Origin: Lysobacteraceae bacterium
GTDB lineage: Bacteria; Pseudomonadota; Gammaproteobacteria; Xanthomonadales; Xanthomonadaceae
Direction of reading: 5' to 3'
Assembly: GCA_003449515.1 (NCBI GenBank)
Contig: DMHI01000281.1
Location: 1 to 32,570, forward strand
DNA: 32,570 bases
Shown here: positions 7,131 through 16,063 of the stretch, one piece after another
Layout: every line of letters starts with the position of its first letter
Position numbering within the stretch: position 1 is the stretch's first letter
Position numbers and translations under genes: made by a program
Notes under the pieces: generated by a model
What the model was told of the DNA's origin: nothing
Database searches by the model: none
Seen by the model: the letters and a program-made list of their open reading frames with translations, nothing else

Positions 7131-10100
7131 ACCGCCTGGCGATCCTGTTGTCCCTCGCGTTGGCTTTGCTGCTCTCGGCCGTGTCATCCGCATGGGCGCA
7201 GATCGCTGTGCGTTCCACCGCGCAGGCGGGCATCGCCTCGGGCAATCTCGTCATCCCCAAGCCCGCGGGCACCAGCACCAATGATGTGCTGGTTGCGGTG
7301 ATCGCCAATGTTCCGGCCAATCGGGGGTTTCGCACTCCACCGGGTTGGACGGAGCGAATCTCCGACGCCGGCGACGGCAGCGTTCGGTTGGTGGTGCTGA
7401 CCCGCGTTGTGTCGGCCTCGGATGCGAGCGTCACGTCCTACACCTTCGAGCTCCAAAGCGGTGTCCATACGGGCGCGGTGGGCGGCATCATCGCCACCAT
7501 CGGCGTGGACACGGCGAATCCGGTAGACACATCGCGGATTGCCAGTAGCCCCGCGGGATTCGCACACGCGGTGCCCTCGATCACCACCACCGCGCGTGGC
7601 GCGCTTCTGCTCACCGCCTTCACGATGCCCGGGGCCACCGAGGACTGGCTACCGCCGGCGGGGATGGTCGAGGGCATCGACGTGGCGTCCACCCCCTCGC
7701 GTCCGCAGGCCAGTGGCGTGGCGTTGACAGTGACCTTGGAAGCACGCGGCGCGGCGGGTGCGACCGGTTCACGAACCGCCACCGCCGACAGCAGCGGGAT
7801 TGTCGCTGCGGCCGGACGCACGGCGGCGATCGCTCTGCGGCCAGCGTTGGCACCCGCCAGTACCCATTACCGGCTCGACGGCGCCGTGGGCTCGATGGCC
7901 AGTGCATCGGGCGAAATCTTCGATAGCGGCGGTACATCGCTGCACGGCCGGCGGCTGACGATCAGCACGCCGACGACAACCAACTTCGTGGCGCCGAATC
8001 CGACCATTCACAGCCAGGTTGCTGCGGTGCAAGGCCAGTTCTGCAACGCCGCCAGCTTCGACGGGCGCTCGGTGCTCGAAGTGCCGGCCAGCAATCTGTT
8101 CGACTACACGACCGAGTTCTCGGCGTCGGCGTGGATCTTCCCGACCGCGCTGCCCGGATCCGGTGGGCTGTCATCGGTGTTGTCCAACGACCAGAATTAC
8201 GAATTCCACCTGAACTCGGCCGGGCGGCTCAACTGGTGGTGGGGCGGCGGCGACCGGGAACTGACATCGAATTCGACCATCCCGCTCAACCGCTGGACCC
8301 ACGTGGCCATCACGTTCCGGTCGGTTGCGGGCTCGGCGCGACAGCGCATCTACATCAACGGCGTGTTGGACAGTGCGACCAACAGCTGGGCCGGAACGCT
8401 GACCCCGAATGGCTGCAACTTCTACATCGGTGGAGACGTGGCGACTGGTGCCGGCTGCTCGCTGATCAGCGACCGCGCGTTTCGCGGTCTGATCGACGAG
8501 GTGAAGCTCTACAACTTCGAGTTGAGCTCCACGGAGGTGAACAATGACCGGACGCTCGGTCGCGCCTGCACGAATCCGGTTACGCGCTACCGGATCGAGC
8601 ATGACGGCGAGGCGCACTCCTGCGCGACTGAGTCGATCACCGTGCGCTCCTGTGGGAATGCCGACTGTACGGTGTTCGCCACTGGCGGGGCCACCGGCAC
8701 CGTGGTGGCTGGCGGCAACAGTGTGCCCTTCAGCATCCCAGTGGGGCAAAGCAGCACCAGCGTATCGCTGCTGCTGCCGACCACGACGGGCCTGCCCGAT
8801 CCGGAAGCTGTCCGGCTCGGCGTCGGATCGGTCTCGCCGGTGCCGTCGTTGGTACCGAGCTGCCGCATCGGTGCCGGCCCCGTCGATACGACCACCGCCT
8901 GTGATTCGCGGGTGGGCGACGTCGGCTTCGTGATCAGCGCCCCGGATCATGTTGCCGACACGGTGGCGGCGGCCACCGTGCGTGCCTTGCGGCGTAGCGG
9001 TTCGGGTCCGCCCGATACAGCCTGTTCGCCACTGTTCACCAACGTCACGCGCAGTATCGGCTTCTGGACGAGCTATGCCGATCCCATCACGGGCACGCGA
9101 GCGGTCAGTTTCGGCGGTAGCACGCTCGGCAGCGCATCGCCCGGCACGCCGGTGAGCCTCGCCTTCGATGCCTCGGGAACCGCGACGGCGAGCCTGCGCT
9201 ATGGCGACGCCGGGGCGATCAACCTGCAGGCGCGCTACGTGGGCGGTGCGGCCGGTGATAGCGGACTGACCATCACCGGATCCGACCGCTTCGTCACGCG
9301 TCCGGCGCGCTTCCAGCTCACCGTCGCGGGGCATGACGCCAACCCGGCGCTTCCGGCCGATGCGACGCGCCCCGTGTTCGGCGTCGCTGGCGCCCCATTC
9401 AACGTCACTGTGCAGGCATTGAACGCATCGAACGTCGCGACGCCCAACTTTGGACGTGAGGCGGTACCCGAGCGCGTGCAGTTCATTTCGTCACTTCTCG
9501 CTCCCGCTGGCGGCAACAATCCCGCAACCGCGATCAGCGGATTCTCGACCTGGTCGAACGGCGGGTCGTCGGGCACCGTGAGCTGGCCCGAAGTGGGTGT
9601 GATCACGCTGACGCCAGAATTGCTCAGTGCCCCCTACCTCGACTTCAGCCCCGGCGCCAACGGCAACGTCGTCGGCACCGCCGTGGAGCGCGTCGGCCGG
9701 TTCCGCCCCGCCCGGTTGGCGGTGACGCCGAATACGCCGGTGTTGGCGAACGCCTGCGTGGCCGGCACGTTCGGATACATCGGCCAGCCCTTCATCTTCG
9801 GTACCGAGCCCGAGCTCGTGGTGTCAGGGTTGAATGCGGTCGGTGCGGTCACACGGAACTACGATCTTGTCGTAGCCGGCGCGTCGAATCCGTTCCGCCG
9901 CTTCGGTGGCGGCCTGGCGGGCCGCAGTTATGCCAGCACCGCGACAGGCACTGGCGCTGCATTGTCGCGCACCACTGACGGTGGTGCCGGCGTGGTCGCC
10001 GACGTCTTGCCGCCGGCCTTCGATGGGCTGGCGCGGGTGATCGTACGAGGTGACGCGCTGGCATGGGCGCGGCCCCTCGCGCCGGCCGCGCCGTTCGTAC

Positions 10101-10711
10101 CGCGGCTCGACCTGCGTTTCAGCGCAGCGGACCTGACCGACAGCGACGGCGTGTGCTTCGACACGCCGGCCCTCGACGGCTGCGACCCGCTCACCATCGC
10201 CGGCATCGTCGGGCCCGCCGGCAGCCAGCAGCGCTGGGGCCGTGTCGCGGTCACGAACGCCTTCGGCTCCGAGCTGATCGACCTGCAGGTGCCGATGCGC
10301 GCCGAGTTCTTCAACGGCACCGCCTTCGTCACCAACACCGCCGACGTCTGCACCGCCCTCACCCTGCAGCCGTTCGCCGATCCGGCGATCTTCGATGCCC
10401 TGATGCCCACCGAGACCTGCGTGCAGGACACGGGCAATCCCGGCGCGAGCGGGCGGGGCTGCGCCGTGCCGGGGCCGCTGCCGGAGCGGCGCTACACGCT
10501 CACGCCGCCGGTGGCGGCAGGCGGTGCCTACACACTGTGGCTGCGCGCTCCGGGTGCCGGCAACGTGGGCATCCTCGATGTCACGCCGGTCGTGCCGGCG
10601 TGGCTGCAGTTCGACTGGCGCGGGGCCGGCAACGCCGCCCCGACGGCGCGCGTGGGTTTCGGCGTGTTCCAGGGCGACCGCCGCGCCATCCATCAGCGCG
10701 AGGTCTACTGA
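7127..10711 (+). CDS. mshQ: MshQ, large secreted LamG/DUF6701 protein of the MSHA locus
   Basis: A 1194-residue protein with a clear signal peptide (ALALLLSAVSSAWA, cut near residue 24). Three parts can be seen. Residues ~25-240 form a beta-rich module with the pattern DVLVAVIANVP..GFRTPPGWTERI, seen in many surface and tail-fibre-like proteins. Residues ~245-485 form a LamG/concanavalin-like lectin fold (FDGRSVLEVP, SASAWIFPT, RWTHVAITF, RIYINGVLD, FRGLIDEVKLY). Residues ~490-1194 form the DUF6701 region, ending with RWGRVAVTNAFGSELIDL and many paired cysteines. MshQ is the last gene of msh loci. Its function is not settled; the lectin-like fold and placement after the tip pilins suggest a surface adhesin delivered on or near the pilus. 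It ends 12 bases from the convergent greB. Confidence 0.88.
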   Translation: MNRLAILLSLALALLLSAVSSAWAQIAVRSTAQAGIASGNLVIPKPAGTSTNDVLVAVIANVPANRGFRTPPGWTERISDAGDGSVRLVVLTRVVSASDASVTSYTFELQSGVHTGAVGGIIATIGVDTANPVDTSRIASSPAGFAHAVPSITTTARGALLLTAFTMPGATEDWLPPAGMVEGIDVASTPSRPQASGVALTVTLEARGAAGATGSRTATADSSGIVAAAGRTAAIALRPALAPASTHYRLDGAVGSMASASGEIFDSGGTSLHGRRLTISTPTTTNFVAPNPTIHSQVAAVQGQFCNAASFDGRSVLEVPASNLFDYTTEFSASAWIFPTALPGSGGLSSVLSNDQNYEFHLNSAGRLNWWWGGGDRELTSNSTIPLNRWTHVAITFRSVAGSARQRIYINGVLDSATNSWAGTLTPNGCNFYIGGDVATGAGCSLISDRAFRGLIDEVKLYNFELSSTEVNNDRTLGRACTNPVTRYRIEHDGEAHSCATESITVRSCGNADCTVFATGGATGTVVAGGNSVPFSIPVGQSSTSVSLLLPTTTGLPDPEAVRLGVGSVSPVPSLVPSCRIGAGPVDTTTACDSRVGDVGFVISAPDHVADTVAAATVRALRRSGSGPPDTACSPLFTNVTRSIGFWTSYADPITGTRAVSFGGSTLGSASPGTPVSLAFDASGTATASLRYGDAGAINLQARYVGGAAGDSGLTITGSDRFVTRPARFQLTVAGHDANPALPADATRPVFGVAGAPFNVTVQALNASNVATPNFGREAVPERVQFISSLLAPAGGNNPATAISGFSTWSNGGSSGTVSWPEVGVITLTPELLSAPYLDFSPGANGNVVGTAVERVGRFRPARLAVTPNTPVLANACVAGTFGYIGQPFIFGTEPELVVSGLNAVGAVTRNYDLVVAGASNPFRRFGGGLAGRSYASTATGTGAALSRTTDGGAGVVADVLPPAFDGLARVIVRGDALAWARPLAPAAPFVPRLDLRFSAADLTDSDGVCFDTPALDGCDPLTIAGIVGPAGSQQRWGRVAVTNAFGSELIDLQVPMRAEFFNGTAFVTNTADVCTALTLQPFADPAIFDALMPTETCVQDTGNPGASGRGCAVPGPLPERRYTLTPPVAAGGAYTLWLRAPGAGNVGILDVTPVVPAWLQFDWRGAGNAAPTARVGFGVFQGDRRAIHQREVY

Positions 10712-10723
10712 GGCTCGGGGCCT

Positions 10724-11227
10724 TCAGGCCTCGTAGCGCACGTCGACGACGAGGAAGCGCGCCAGCCCTCCGGGCAGCTCGGCGTCGAACCCGTCGTCGA
10801 TGCGCTTGCCCAGCGCCGCTCGGGCCAGCGGCGAGTCGATGCTGATCCAGCCCTTCGCCGCGTCGATCTCGTCGGGGCCGACGATGCGCCAGGTCGCCTG
10901 CGCGCCAGTGTCGTCGCGCTCGATGGTGAGCCAGGCGCCGAAGAACACCGCCCGCGGATCGGCGGGTCGCCCTTCGGCGACCTTCAGGCGCTCGAGCCGC
11001 TTGCTGAGGTGGCGCACGCGGCGATCGATTTCGCCGAGCTGCTTCTTCCGATACGTGTACTCGGCATTCTCCGAGCGGTCGCCCTCGGCCGCCGCCGCGG
11101 CGAGGGCCTTCACCACCTCGGGCCGGCGCTGGGTCCAGAGCTGGTCCAGCTCGGCCTTCAGCCGGTCGTGGCCTTCGCGCGTGATCAGCGCGGTCGAGGG
11201 CGCTTGCGGTGGGCGCCAGCGCGGCAT
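10724..11227 (-). CDS. greB: GreB transcription elongation factor
   Basis: A 167-residue cytoplasmic protein matching GreB along its length. It has the N-terminal coiled coil (TREGHDRLKAELDQLW and RRPEVVKALAAAAAEGDRSENAEY), whose acidic GDRSENAEY tip enters the RNA polymerase secondary channel to trigger cleavage of backtracked RNA. It then has KKQLGEIDRRVRHLSKRLE and the FKBP-like C-terminal domain (VFFGAWLTIE, RIVGPDEID, ISIDSPLARALLGK-like). The FGAWL/IVGPDE signatures separate GreB from GreA. A ~10-residue proline-rich N-terminal extension is present. It lies 12 bases after abgT on the same strand and is probably cotranscribed with it. Confidence 0.96.
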   Translation of the reverse strand: MPRWRPPQAPSTALITREGHDRLKAELDQLWTQRRPEVVKALAAAAAEGDRSENAEYTYRKKQLGEIDRRVRHLSKRLERLKVAEGRPADPRAVFFGAWLTIERDDTGAQATWRIVGPDEIDAAKGWISIDSPLARAALGKRIDDGFDAELPGGLARFLVVDVRYEA

Positions 11228-11239
11228 CGGCGCGGGCGC

Positions 11240-12793
11240 TCAGCCCGCCGGCGGGTAGGTCAGCGCAGCACCCGGGCCCAACGGCCAGCCCATGAAGATC
11301 CACAGCGCGAACAGGGTCGACCAGCCGAGGAAGAAGGTGATCGAGTACGGGATCATCGTGGCCACCACGGTGCCGATACCGGCCTTCGGCTCGTAGCGTT
11401 GCAGGAAGGCGATGACGATGGCGAAGTAGGCCATCATCGGCGAGATGATGTTGGTCACCGAATCACCCACGCGGTAAGCGGCCTGCGTCACTTCCGGCGA
11501 GTAGCCGAGCAGCATGAACATCGGCACGAACACCGGCGCCATCAGCGCCCACTTGGCCGAGGCCGAGCCCATCGCCAGGTTGACGGTGGCGGTGAGCAGG
11601 ATGAAGCCCAGCAGCAGCGGGATCTTCGGCAGGCCCAGCGCCTTCAGCACCTCGGCACCTTCCACGGCGAAGATCAGGCCGAGATTGGTCCAGTTGAACA
11701 GGGCCACGAACTGCGCGGCGAAAAACACCAGCACGAGGTAGGAGGCCAGTGTCTCCATGCTCTTGTTCATGCCCTTGATGACGTCGGTGTCGCTCCGGAT
11801 GGTCCCGGCACCGATGCCGTAGGCGATGCCCACCAGCGCGCCAGCGATGAAGATCAGGGCGACGATGCCGTCGAGGAACGGCGCCAGCGCCTTCAGGGTG
11901 TCGGCTTCGCCGGCGATGCGCAGTGCGCCGTCGGCGGGCAGCGTGGCCAGCAGCAGCAGCGCCGTCAGCACCACGGTGGCGACGCCGGCATAGGCGAGGC
12001 CGCGCTTCTCGGCGGCGCTGATCGGCTCGATCTTCTCGTCGCCCTTGCCATAGCTGCCATCGGGGAAGCGGCGGGCGACGATCTTCTCGGTCACCCACCA
12101 GCCAAGCAGGGTGATCAGCGGGGTCGAGGCCTGCATGAAGAACAGGTTGGCCGCAGCACTGACGGTGTAGGTCGGATCGACGATCTGTGCCGCTTCTTCG
12201 GACAGGCCGGAAAGCAGCGGGTCGACGGTGCCGAGCAGGAGGTTGGCCGAATAGCCGCCCGACACGCCGGCGAAGGCCGCGGCGATGCCGAGGATGGGAT
12301 GGCGGCCGGCGGCGATGTAGAGCAGGCCGGCCAGCGGCACCAGCAGCACGTAGCCGATCTCGCTGGCCATGTTCGACATCACGCCCGCGAACACCACGAT
12401 CGGCGTCAGCAGGAAGCGCGGCGCGTTGAGCACCACGATGCGCAGGCAGGCGCCGATCAGGCCGGAGTGCTCGGCCACGCCGATGCCGATCAGCGCCACC
12501 AGCACGGTGCCCAGCGGCGCGAAGCCGGTGAAATTGGTGACCAGCCCGCCCATGATCCGCTGCAGGCCGTCGACGCTCAGCAGGTTCACCGGGATGACCG
12601 GCTCGCCGGTTTTCGGATGCGCCACGCTCAGGTCGAACTGCGCCGCGATGGCACTCATCACCACCACGACGACGGTGAGCAGGAAGAACAGCGTGGCCGG
12701 ATGCGGCAGCAGGTTGCCGGCGCGCTCGACGATGCCAAGGAAGCGATCGACGGCGGTGTGCTGGGCGGGGCCAGGGGCAGCGGTGGTGGTCAT
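11240..12793 (-). CDS. AbgT-family transporter
   Basis: A 517-residue inner-membrane protein, normal length for the AbgT family, with about nine hydrophobic helices and two re-entrant hairpins. Diagnostic segments are FTGFAPLGTVLVALIGIGVA, MSNMASEIGYVLLVPLAG and AASTPLI-like/SPMMAYF regions near the hairpins. AbgT members import p-aminobenzoyl-glutamate (E. coli AbgT) or export sulfonamide antimetabolites (MtrF, YdaH). The sequence alone does not decide between these. No abgA/abgB peptidase genes are adjacent, which argues mildly against a dedicated folate-catabolite uptake operon. ATG 12793 start. The gene precedes greB on the minus strand. Confidence 0.93.
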   Translation of the reverse strand: MTTTAAPGPAQHTAVDRFLGIVERAGNLLPHPATLFFLLTVVVVVMSAIAAQFDLSVAHPKTGEPVIPVNLLSVDGLQRIMGGLVTNFTGFAPLGTVLVALIGIGVAEHSGLIGACLRIVVLNAPRFLLTPIVVFAGVMSNMASEIGYVLLVPLAGLLYIAAGRHPILGIAAAFAGVSGGYSANLLLGTVDPLLSGLSEEAAQIVDPTYTVSAAANLFFMQASTPLITLLGWWVTEKIVARRFPDGSYGKGDEKIEPISAAEKRGLAYAGVATVVLTALLLLATLPADGALRIAGEADTLKALAPFLDGIVALIFIAGALVGIAYGIGAGTIRSDTDVIKGMNKSMETLASYLVLVFFAAQFVALFNWTNLGLIFAVEGAEVLKALGLPKIPLLLGFILLTATVNLAMGSASAKWALMAPVFVPMFMLLGYSPEVTQAAYRVGDSVTNIISPMMAYFAIVIAFLQRYEPKAGIGTVVATMIPYSITFFLGWSTLFALWIFMGWPLGPGAALTYPPAG

Positions 12794-12865
12794 TCCGGGG
12801 CGGCAGTGCGAGGCGAGGGCGGGGATTGTGCCCCACAGGCGGCCTGTTGCGGCGGTGCGCCCCGC

Positions 12866-14407
12866 TCAGCGTCGCCCGCCGAGCAGGCCGCCGAGCAGGC
12901 CACGAAGCAACTGCCGGCCCACCTGCTGGCCCACCGTGCGGGCCGCGGATTTCGTCATCGACTCCAGCGCACCTTGGCGGCGACCGTTGCCCCAGAGGAA
13001 TTCGTTGAGGCGTCCGCCCGATCGATCGCCGGCGGGTGCGGGCGCGGGTGTGCCGCCAGCGCGCGGCGGCGGCGTGGTTTCCCCAGCGGGTGCGGCGCTG
13101 GCCGGCGCGGCACGGCGCGCCAGTGTCTCCGCTGCGGATTCACGATCCAGCGGCGTGTCGTACCTGCCGCCGAGCCCGCTGCCCGCGCGCAGCGCGGCGC
13201 GCTCGTCCGGGGTGATCGCGCCGAGCCGGCAGCCGGGCGGAGCCATGAGCGTGCGTTCGACCATCGAGGGCTGGCCACCACCCTGCAGCGTGGAGACCAG
13301 CGCCTCGCCGACGCCAAGTTCGGCGATCACCCGCGCGGTGTCGAGCTTCGGGTTCGGCACGAAGGTCTCGGCGGCCACGCGCACGGCTTTCTGGTCGCGC
13401 GGGGTGAAGGCGCGCAGCGCGTGCTGGATGCGGTGGCCGAGTTGCGCGAGCACCACGTCGGGAACATCGGAGGGGCTCTGCGTGCAGAAGTACACGCCCA
13501 CGCCCTTCGAGCGGATCAGGCGCACCACCTGCTCGATGCGCTGCTGCAGGGACGGCGGGCAATCGGCGAACAGCAGGTGCGCCTCGTCGAACACGAACAC
13601 CAGCTTCGGTTTTTCGAGATCGCCCACCTCCGGCAGGGTCTCGAACAGCTCGGACAGCAGCCATAGCAGGAAGCTCGCGTAGAGCCGCGGCTTCAGCACC
13701 AGCGTCTCGGCGGCGATCACATTGACCACGCCGCGGCCGTCGCCGCCTGTGCGCATCAGGTCGGCGAGCTGGATCGCCGGCTCGCCGAGCAGGTGGCGCG
13801 CGCCTTCCTGCTCGAACTTCAGCAGCGCGCGTTGCAGCGCGGCGAGGCTCTGCGGCGACACCAGCCCGTAGGTCTGCGACACCGCCTCGCGGTTCTCGCC
13901 GATGAAGCCCAGCAGCGCGCGCAGGTCATCCATGTCGAGCAGCAGCAGGCCTTCGGCATCGGCGAGCGCGAAGGCGATATCGAGCACGCCGCTCTGCGCT
14001 TGCGAGAGTTCGAGGATGCGCGAGAGCAGGGGCGGGCCGATCTCGCTCGCCGTGGTGCGCAGCGGATGGCCGTTTGCACCGAACAGATCCCAGAACACGA
14101 CGGGAAGGCCGGCGAACGCGAACTCCGGCCCGGTGGCGGCCAGCTTCAGCGCCTCGAGCCGCGCCTGCAGCCGCGGGTTCATCGCGCCGGCCATGCCCAG
14201 GCCCGCGACATCGCCCTTCACATCGGCGATCACCACCGGCACACCGGCCTTCGCGAAGCCTTCGACGAGCCGCAGCACCGACACCGTCTTGCCGGTGCCG
14301 GTGGCGCCAGTGACCAGGCCGTGGCGGTTGCCGAACTTCAGCGGCAGCGTGATCGGACGGTCTTCAGCGAATCCCAGCAGCAGGGTGTCAGCGGCGATGG
14401 CGGTCAC
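12866..14407 (-). CDS. yjgR: HerA-like ATPase, DUF853 family (YjgR-like)
   Basis: A 513-residue P-loop ATPase of the HerA/FtsK superfamily. Walker A GATGTGKT is at residues 34-41. Walker B with VFVFDEAHLLF has D274/E275. Further conserved blocks are VVIADVKGDVAGL, YFCTQSPSDVPDVVL and IQHALRAFTPRDQKAVR, all characteristic of DUF853. The C-terminus is a Gly/Pro-rich linker followed by a Gly-Leu tail (GLLGGLLGG), encoded by a tandem 12-base repeat (12878-12901). Length fits E. coli YjgR. Start chosen at GTG 14407, just before the conserved AADTLLLGF. The reading frame stays open far upstream, but opposite the transglycosylase gene. Cellular role of the family is not established. It is divergent from the next gene. 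Confidence 0.9.
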   Translation of the reverse strand: MTAIAADTLLLGFAEDRPITLPLKFGNRHGLVTGATGTGKTVSVLRLVEGFAKAGVPVVIADVKGDVAGLGMAGAMNPRLQARLEALKLAATGPEFAFAGLPVVFWDLFGANGHPLRTTASEIGPPLLSRILELSQAQSGVLDIAFALADAEGLLLLDMDDLRALLGFIGENREAVSQTYGLVSPQSLAALQRALLKFEQEGARHLLGEPAIQLADLMRTGGDGRGVVNVIAAETLVLKPRLYASFLLWLLSELFETLPEVGDLEKPKLVFVFDEAHLLFADCPPSLQQRIEQVVRLIRSKGVGVYFCTQSPSDVPDVVLAQLGHRIQHALRAFTPRDQKAVRVAAETFVPNPKLDTARVIAELGVGEALVSTLQGGGQPSMVERTLMAPPGCRLGAITPDERAALRAGSGLGGRYDTPLDRESAAETLARRAAPASAAPAGETTPPPRAGGTPAPAPAGDRSGGRLNEFLWGNGRRQGALESMTKSAARTVGQQVGRQLLRGLLGGLLGGRR

Positions 14408-14457
14408 GGTGCGCGTCCTCGTGCGGTGCGCGTGCAGTGTAAACGCCGCATCGCGAC

Positions 14458-14505
14458 GGTTGAGCGGTGGCGGGCGCGTCGGTAGGCTGCGGCTTCGGCT
14501 CAACC
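14458..14505. promoter_or_regulatory. 8-bp inverted repeat in divergent promoter region
   Basis: GGTTGAGC (14458-14465) and GCTCAACC (14498-14505) are perfect inverted repeats separated by 32 bases. They lie in the 111-base gap between the divergent yjgR-like and transglycosylase genes. A TAGGCT -10-like hexamer (14483-14488, + strand) lies between the arms, 30 bases before the transglycosylase GTG. It could be an operator or a leader stem; no regulator is identified. Confidence 0.45.
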
Positions 14506-14518
14506 CGGTGGTCCGCTC

Positions 14519-16057
14519 GTGCTCCAGCGTCGTTCTCTGCGGCCCGCGCCGCTGCTCGCCATCCTTGTGCTTTCGCTCGCCGCCCTCGTCGCGCCCGCGC
14601 TGGGTGCAGCAGCGGCGGCCGATCCCGGTGCTGATGCCGGGCACGAGGCGCTGTACGTCGAGTTCGAGTCGGCGGCCAGCGATTATCGCGCCGGTATCGC
14701 GAAGGCGGTGGCCGGTGAACGACGCCCCGGAAAGCGCATGGCGCAGCGGGCGATGGAGCGGATGCTCGATCTCGCCGCCACCTGCGCCCGCACCGAGGGC
14801 TGCGACGGCGAGCGCCTGATGCTGCGTTTCGATGCACTGCTTGGCGCGCGCACCCGGGTGGCGGGCGAGGGCGATGCGCCGGAGATCGGGCGCACCGCCG
14901 CTGCCGCCGCGACCGCGTCGAATGCCCGGGCAACCGCCGCAGGCGCCAGCAGCGACTCGCCGGTGCTCGCCGACTTTCCCAACGCCGCCGACACGCTCAA
15001 CCAGCTCAATGGCCGCGATCTGCGCGAGATCATCGTGCAGAACGAGGCGGTGCGTGCGGCGATGGCCGAGTGGCTCACCCACCTGCGCCCACAGCTGATC
15101 AATGCGCACGAGCAGTACCAGTACCTGCGCTTCCTGATGTGGCCGGAGTACGAGCGCGCCGGCCTGCCGGAGGCCCTGCTGTTCGCGATCATGGCGCGGG
15201 AATCGGGTGGGCGCGTGCATGCGATCTCGAGCGCCGGGGCGGCCGGGCTGATGCAGTTCATGCCGGCCACCGGCCGCCGCTTCGGACTGGGCTGGCACGA
15301 CGGATTCGACACCCGGTTCGAGCCGCAGCTCGCCGCCCGCGCCAGTGTGGAATACCTCAACGAGCGTTTCGCCGAGCTCGGCCACGATCTCGAGCTGTCG
15401 CTGGCCGCCTACAACGGGGGCGAAGGCCGCGTCGGGCGGCTGGCGCGCGAGTTGCCCGGGCGGAGCTTCTGGGATCCGTCGGTACAGGCGCGGCTGCCGA
15501 AGGAGACGCGCGACTACGTGCCCTACGTCCTCGCTGCGGCGTGGCTGTTCCTGCACCCGGAGGAGTACGGCCTCCAGTTTCCGCTGGTCAATGGCGCGGC
15601 CACCGTGCTCCGGTTGGAACAGCCGGCCTCGCTGAACCAGCTCACCGTCTGCCTCGGCAATGGCGGCACGCGCTACGGCTTCTTCCGCGCCCTGCGCAAC
15701 CTCAACCCGCGCTGGCTGCCGGGGACGGTGTTGCCGGCCGGCACCGAGCTGCGCGTGCCGGCCAAGGTGATGTCGCTCTACGACGCCGGCTGCGTGTCGG
15801 GCGAGCGCGCCGATCGCGCGCTGGCGCTGGTGAACGCGCGTCGGCCCGAGGTGCCTGCGGCGCCGGCGGCGCACAGCCCTTCACTCGACAGCCCGTCGCG
15901 CGGCGCGACCCACACGGTCCGCCGCGGCGACACGCTCAGCGCGGTCGCGCGCCGGCACGGTTGCAGCGCGCAGACGGTGGCCCGCGCCAATGGCCTGCGC
16001 TCGCCGTATGCGTTGTGGCCGGGACAGCGGCTCCGTCTCGACGGCTGCGGCGGCTGA
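14519..16057 (+). CDS. Secreted lytic transglycosylase with LysM domain (MltD-like)
   Basis: A 512-residue periplasmic peptidoglycan-cleaving enzyme. It has an N-terminal signal peptide (LLAILVLSLAALVAPALGAAAA). Next is an Ala-rich helical region, followed by an SLT goose-lysozyme-like catalytic domain at ~205-330. The catalytic Glu is E228 in IMARESGG, and the supporting motifs are SSAGAAGLMQFMPATGRRFGL and LAAYNGGEGRV. The C-terminus is one LysM motif at ~465-508 (HTVRRGDTLSAVARRHG) for glycan binding. No lipobox Cys is seen, so it is soluble rather than outer-membrane anchored. GTG start at 14519 keeps the signal peptide. It is 6 bases before the next gene, so the pair likely forms an operon. 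It cuts the MurNAc-GlcNAc bond with 1,6-anhydro product formation, as known for the family. Confidence 0.93.
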   Translation: MLQRRSLRPAPLLAILVLSLAALVAPALGAAAAADPGADAGHEALYVEFESAASDYRAGIAKAVAGERRPGKRMAQRAMERMLDLAATCARTEGCDGERLMLRFDALLGARTRVAGEGDAPEIGRTAAAAATASNARATAAGASSDSPVLADFPNAADTLNQLNGRDLREIIVQNEAVRAAMAEWLTHLRPQLINAHEQYQYLRFLMWPEYERAGLPEALLFAIMARESGGRVHAISSAGAAGLMQFMPATGRRFGLGWHDGFDTRFEPQLAARASVEYLNERFAELGHDLELSLAAYNGGEGRVGRLARELPGRSFWDPSVQARLPKETRDYVPYVLAAAWLFLHPEEYGLQFPLVNGAATVLRLEQPASLNQLTVCLGNGGTRYGFFRALRNLNPRWLPGTVLPAGTELRVPAKVMSLYDAGCVSGERADRALALVNARRPEVPAAPAAHSPSLDSPSRGATHTVRRGDTLSAVARRHGCSAQTVARANGLRSPYALWPGQRLRLDGCGG

Positions 16058-16063
16058 CCGGCG

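Noticed and set aside
28..10711. Type II secretion system instead of a pilus locus
   Set aside because: The gene order, the MshEN domain, two adjacent pilin genes and the terminal LamG/DUF6701 gene fit MSHA. No secretin or GspL/M-type genes are in the window.
12878..12901. Tandem 12-base repeat as a mobile or regulatory repeat
   Set aside because: It encodes the Gly-Leu tail of the HerA-like protein, in frame, and needs no other explanation.
11009..13666. 885-codon open frame on the + strand opposite abgT and the HerA-like gene
   Set aside because: Low-complexity His/Gln/Arg/Gly composition mirrors the codons of the real minus-strand genes, and it has no domain.
14408..15874. Upstream extension of the HerA-like gene to about 1000 codons
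   Set aside because: The extension lies antisense to the transglycosylase catalytic domain and has no conserved features. GTG 14407 sits just before the conserved start of the family.
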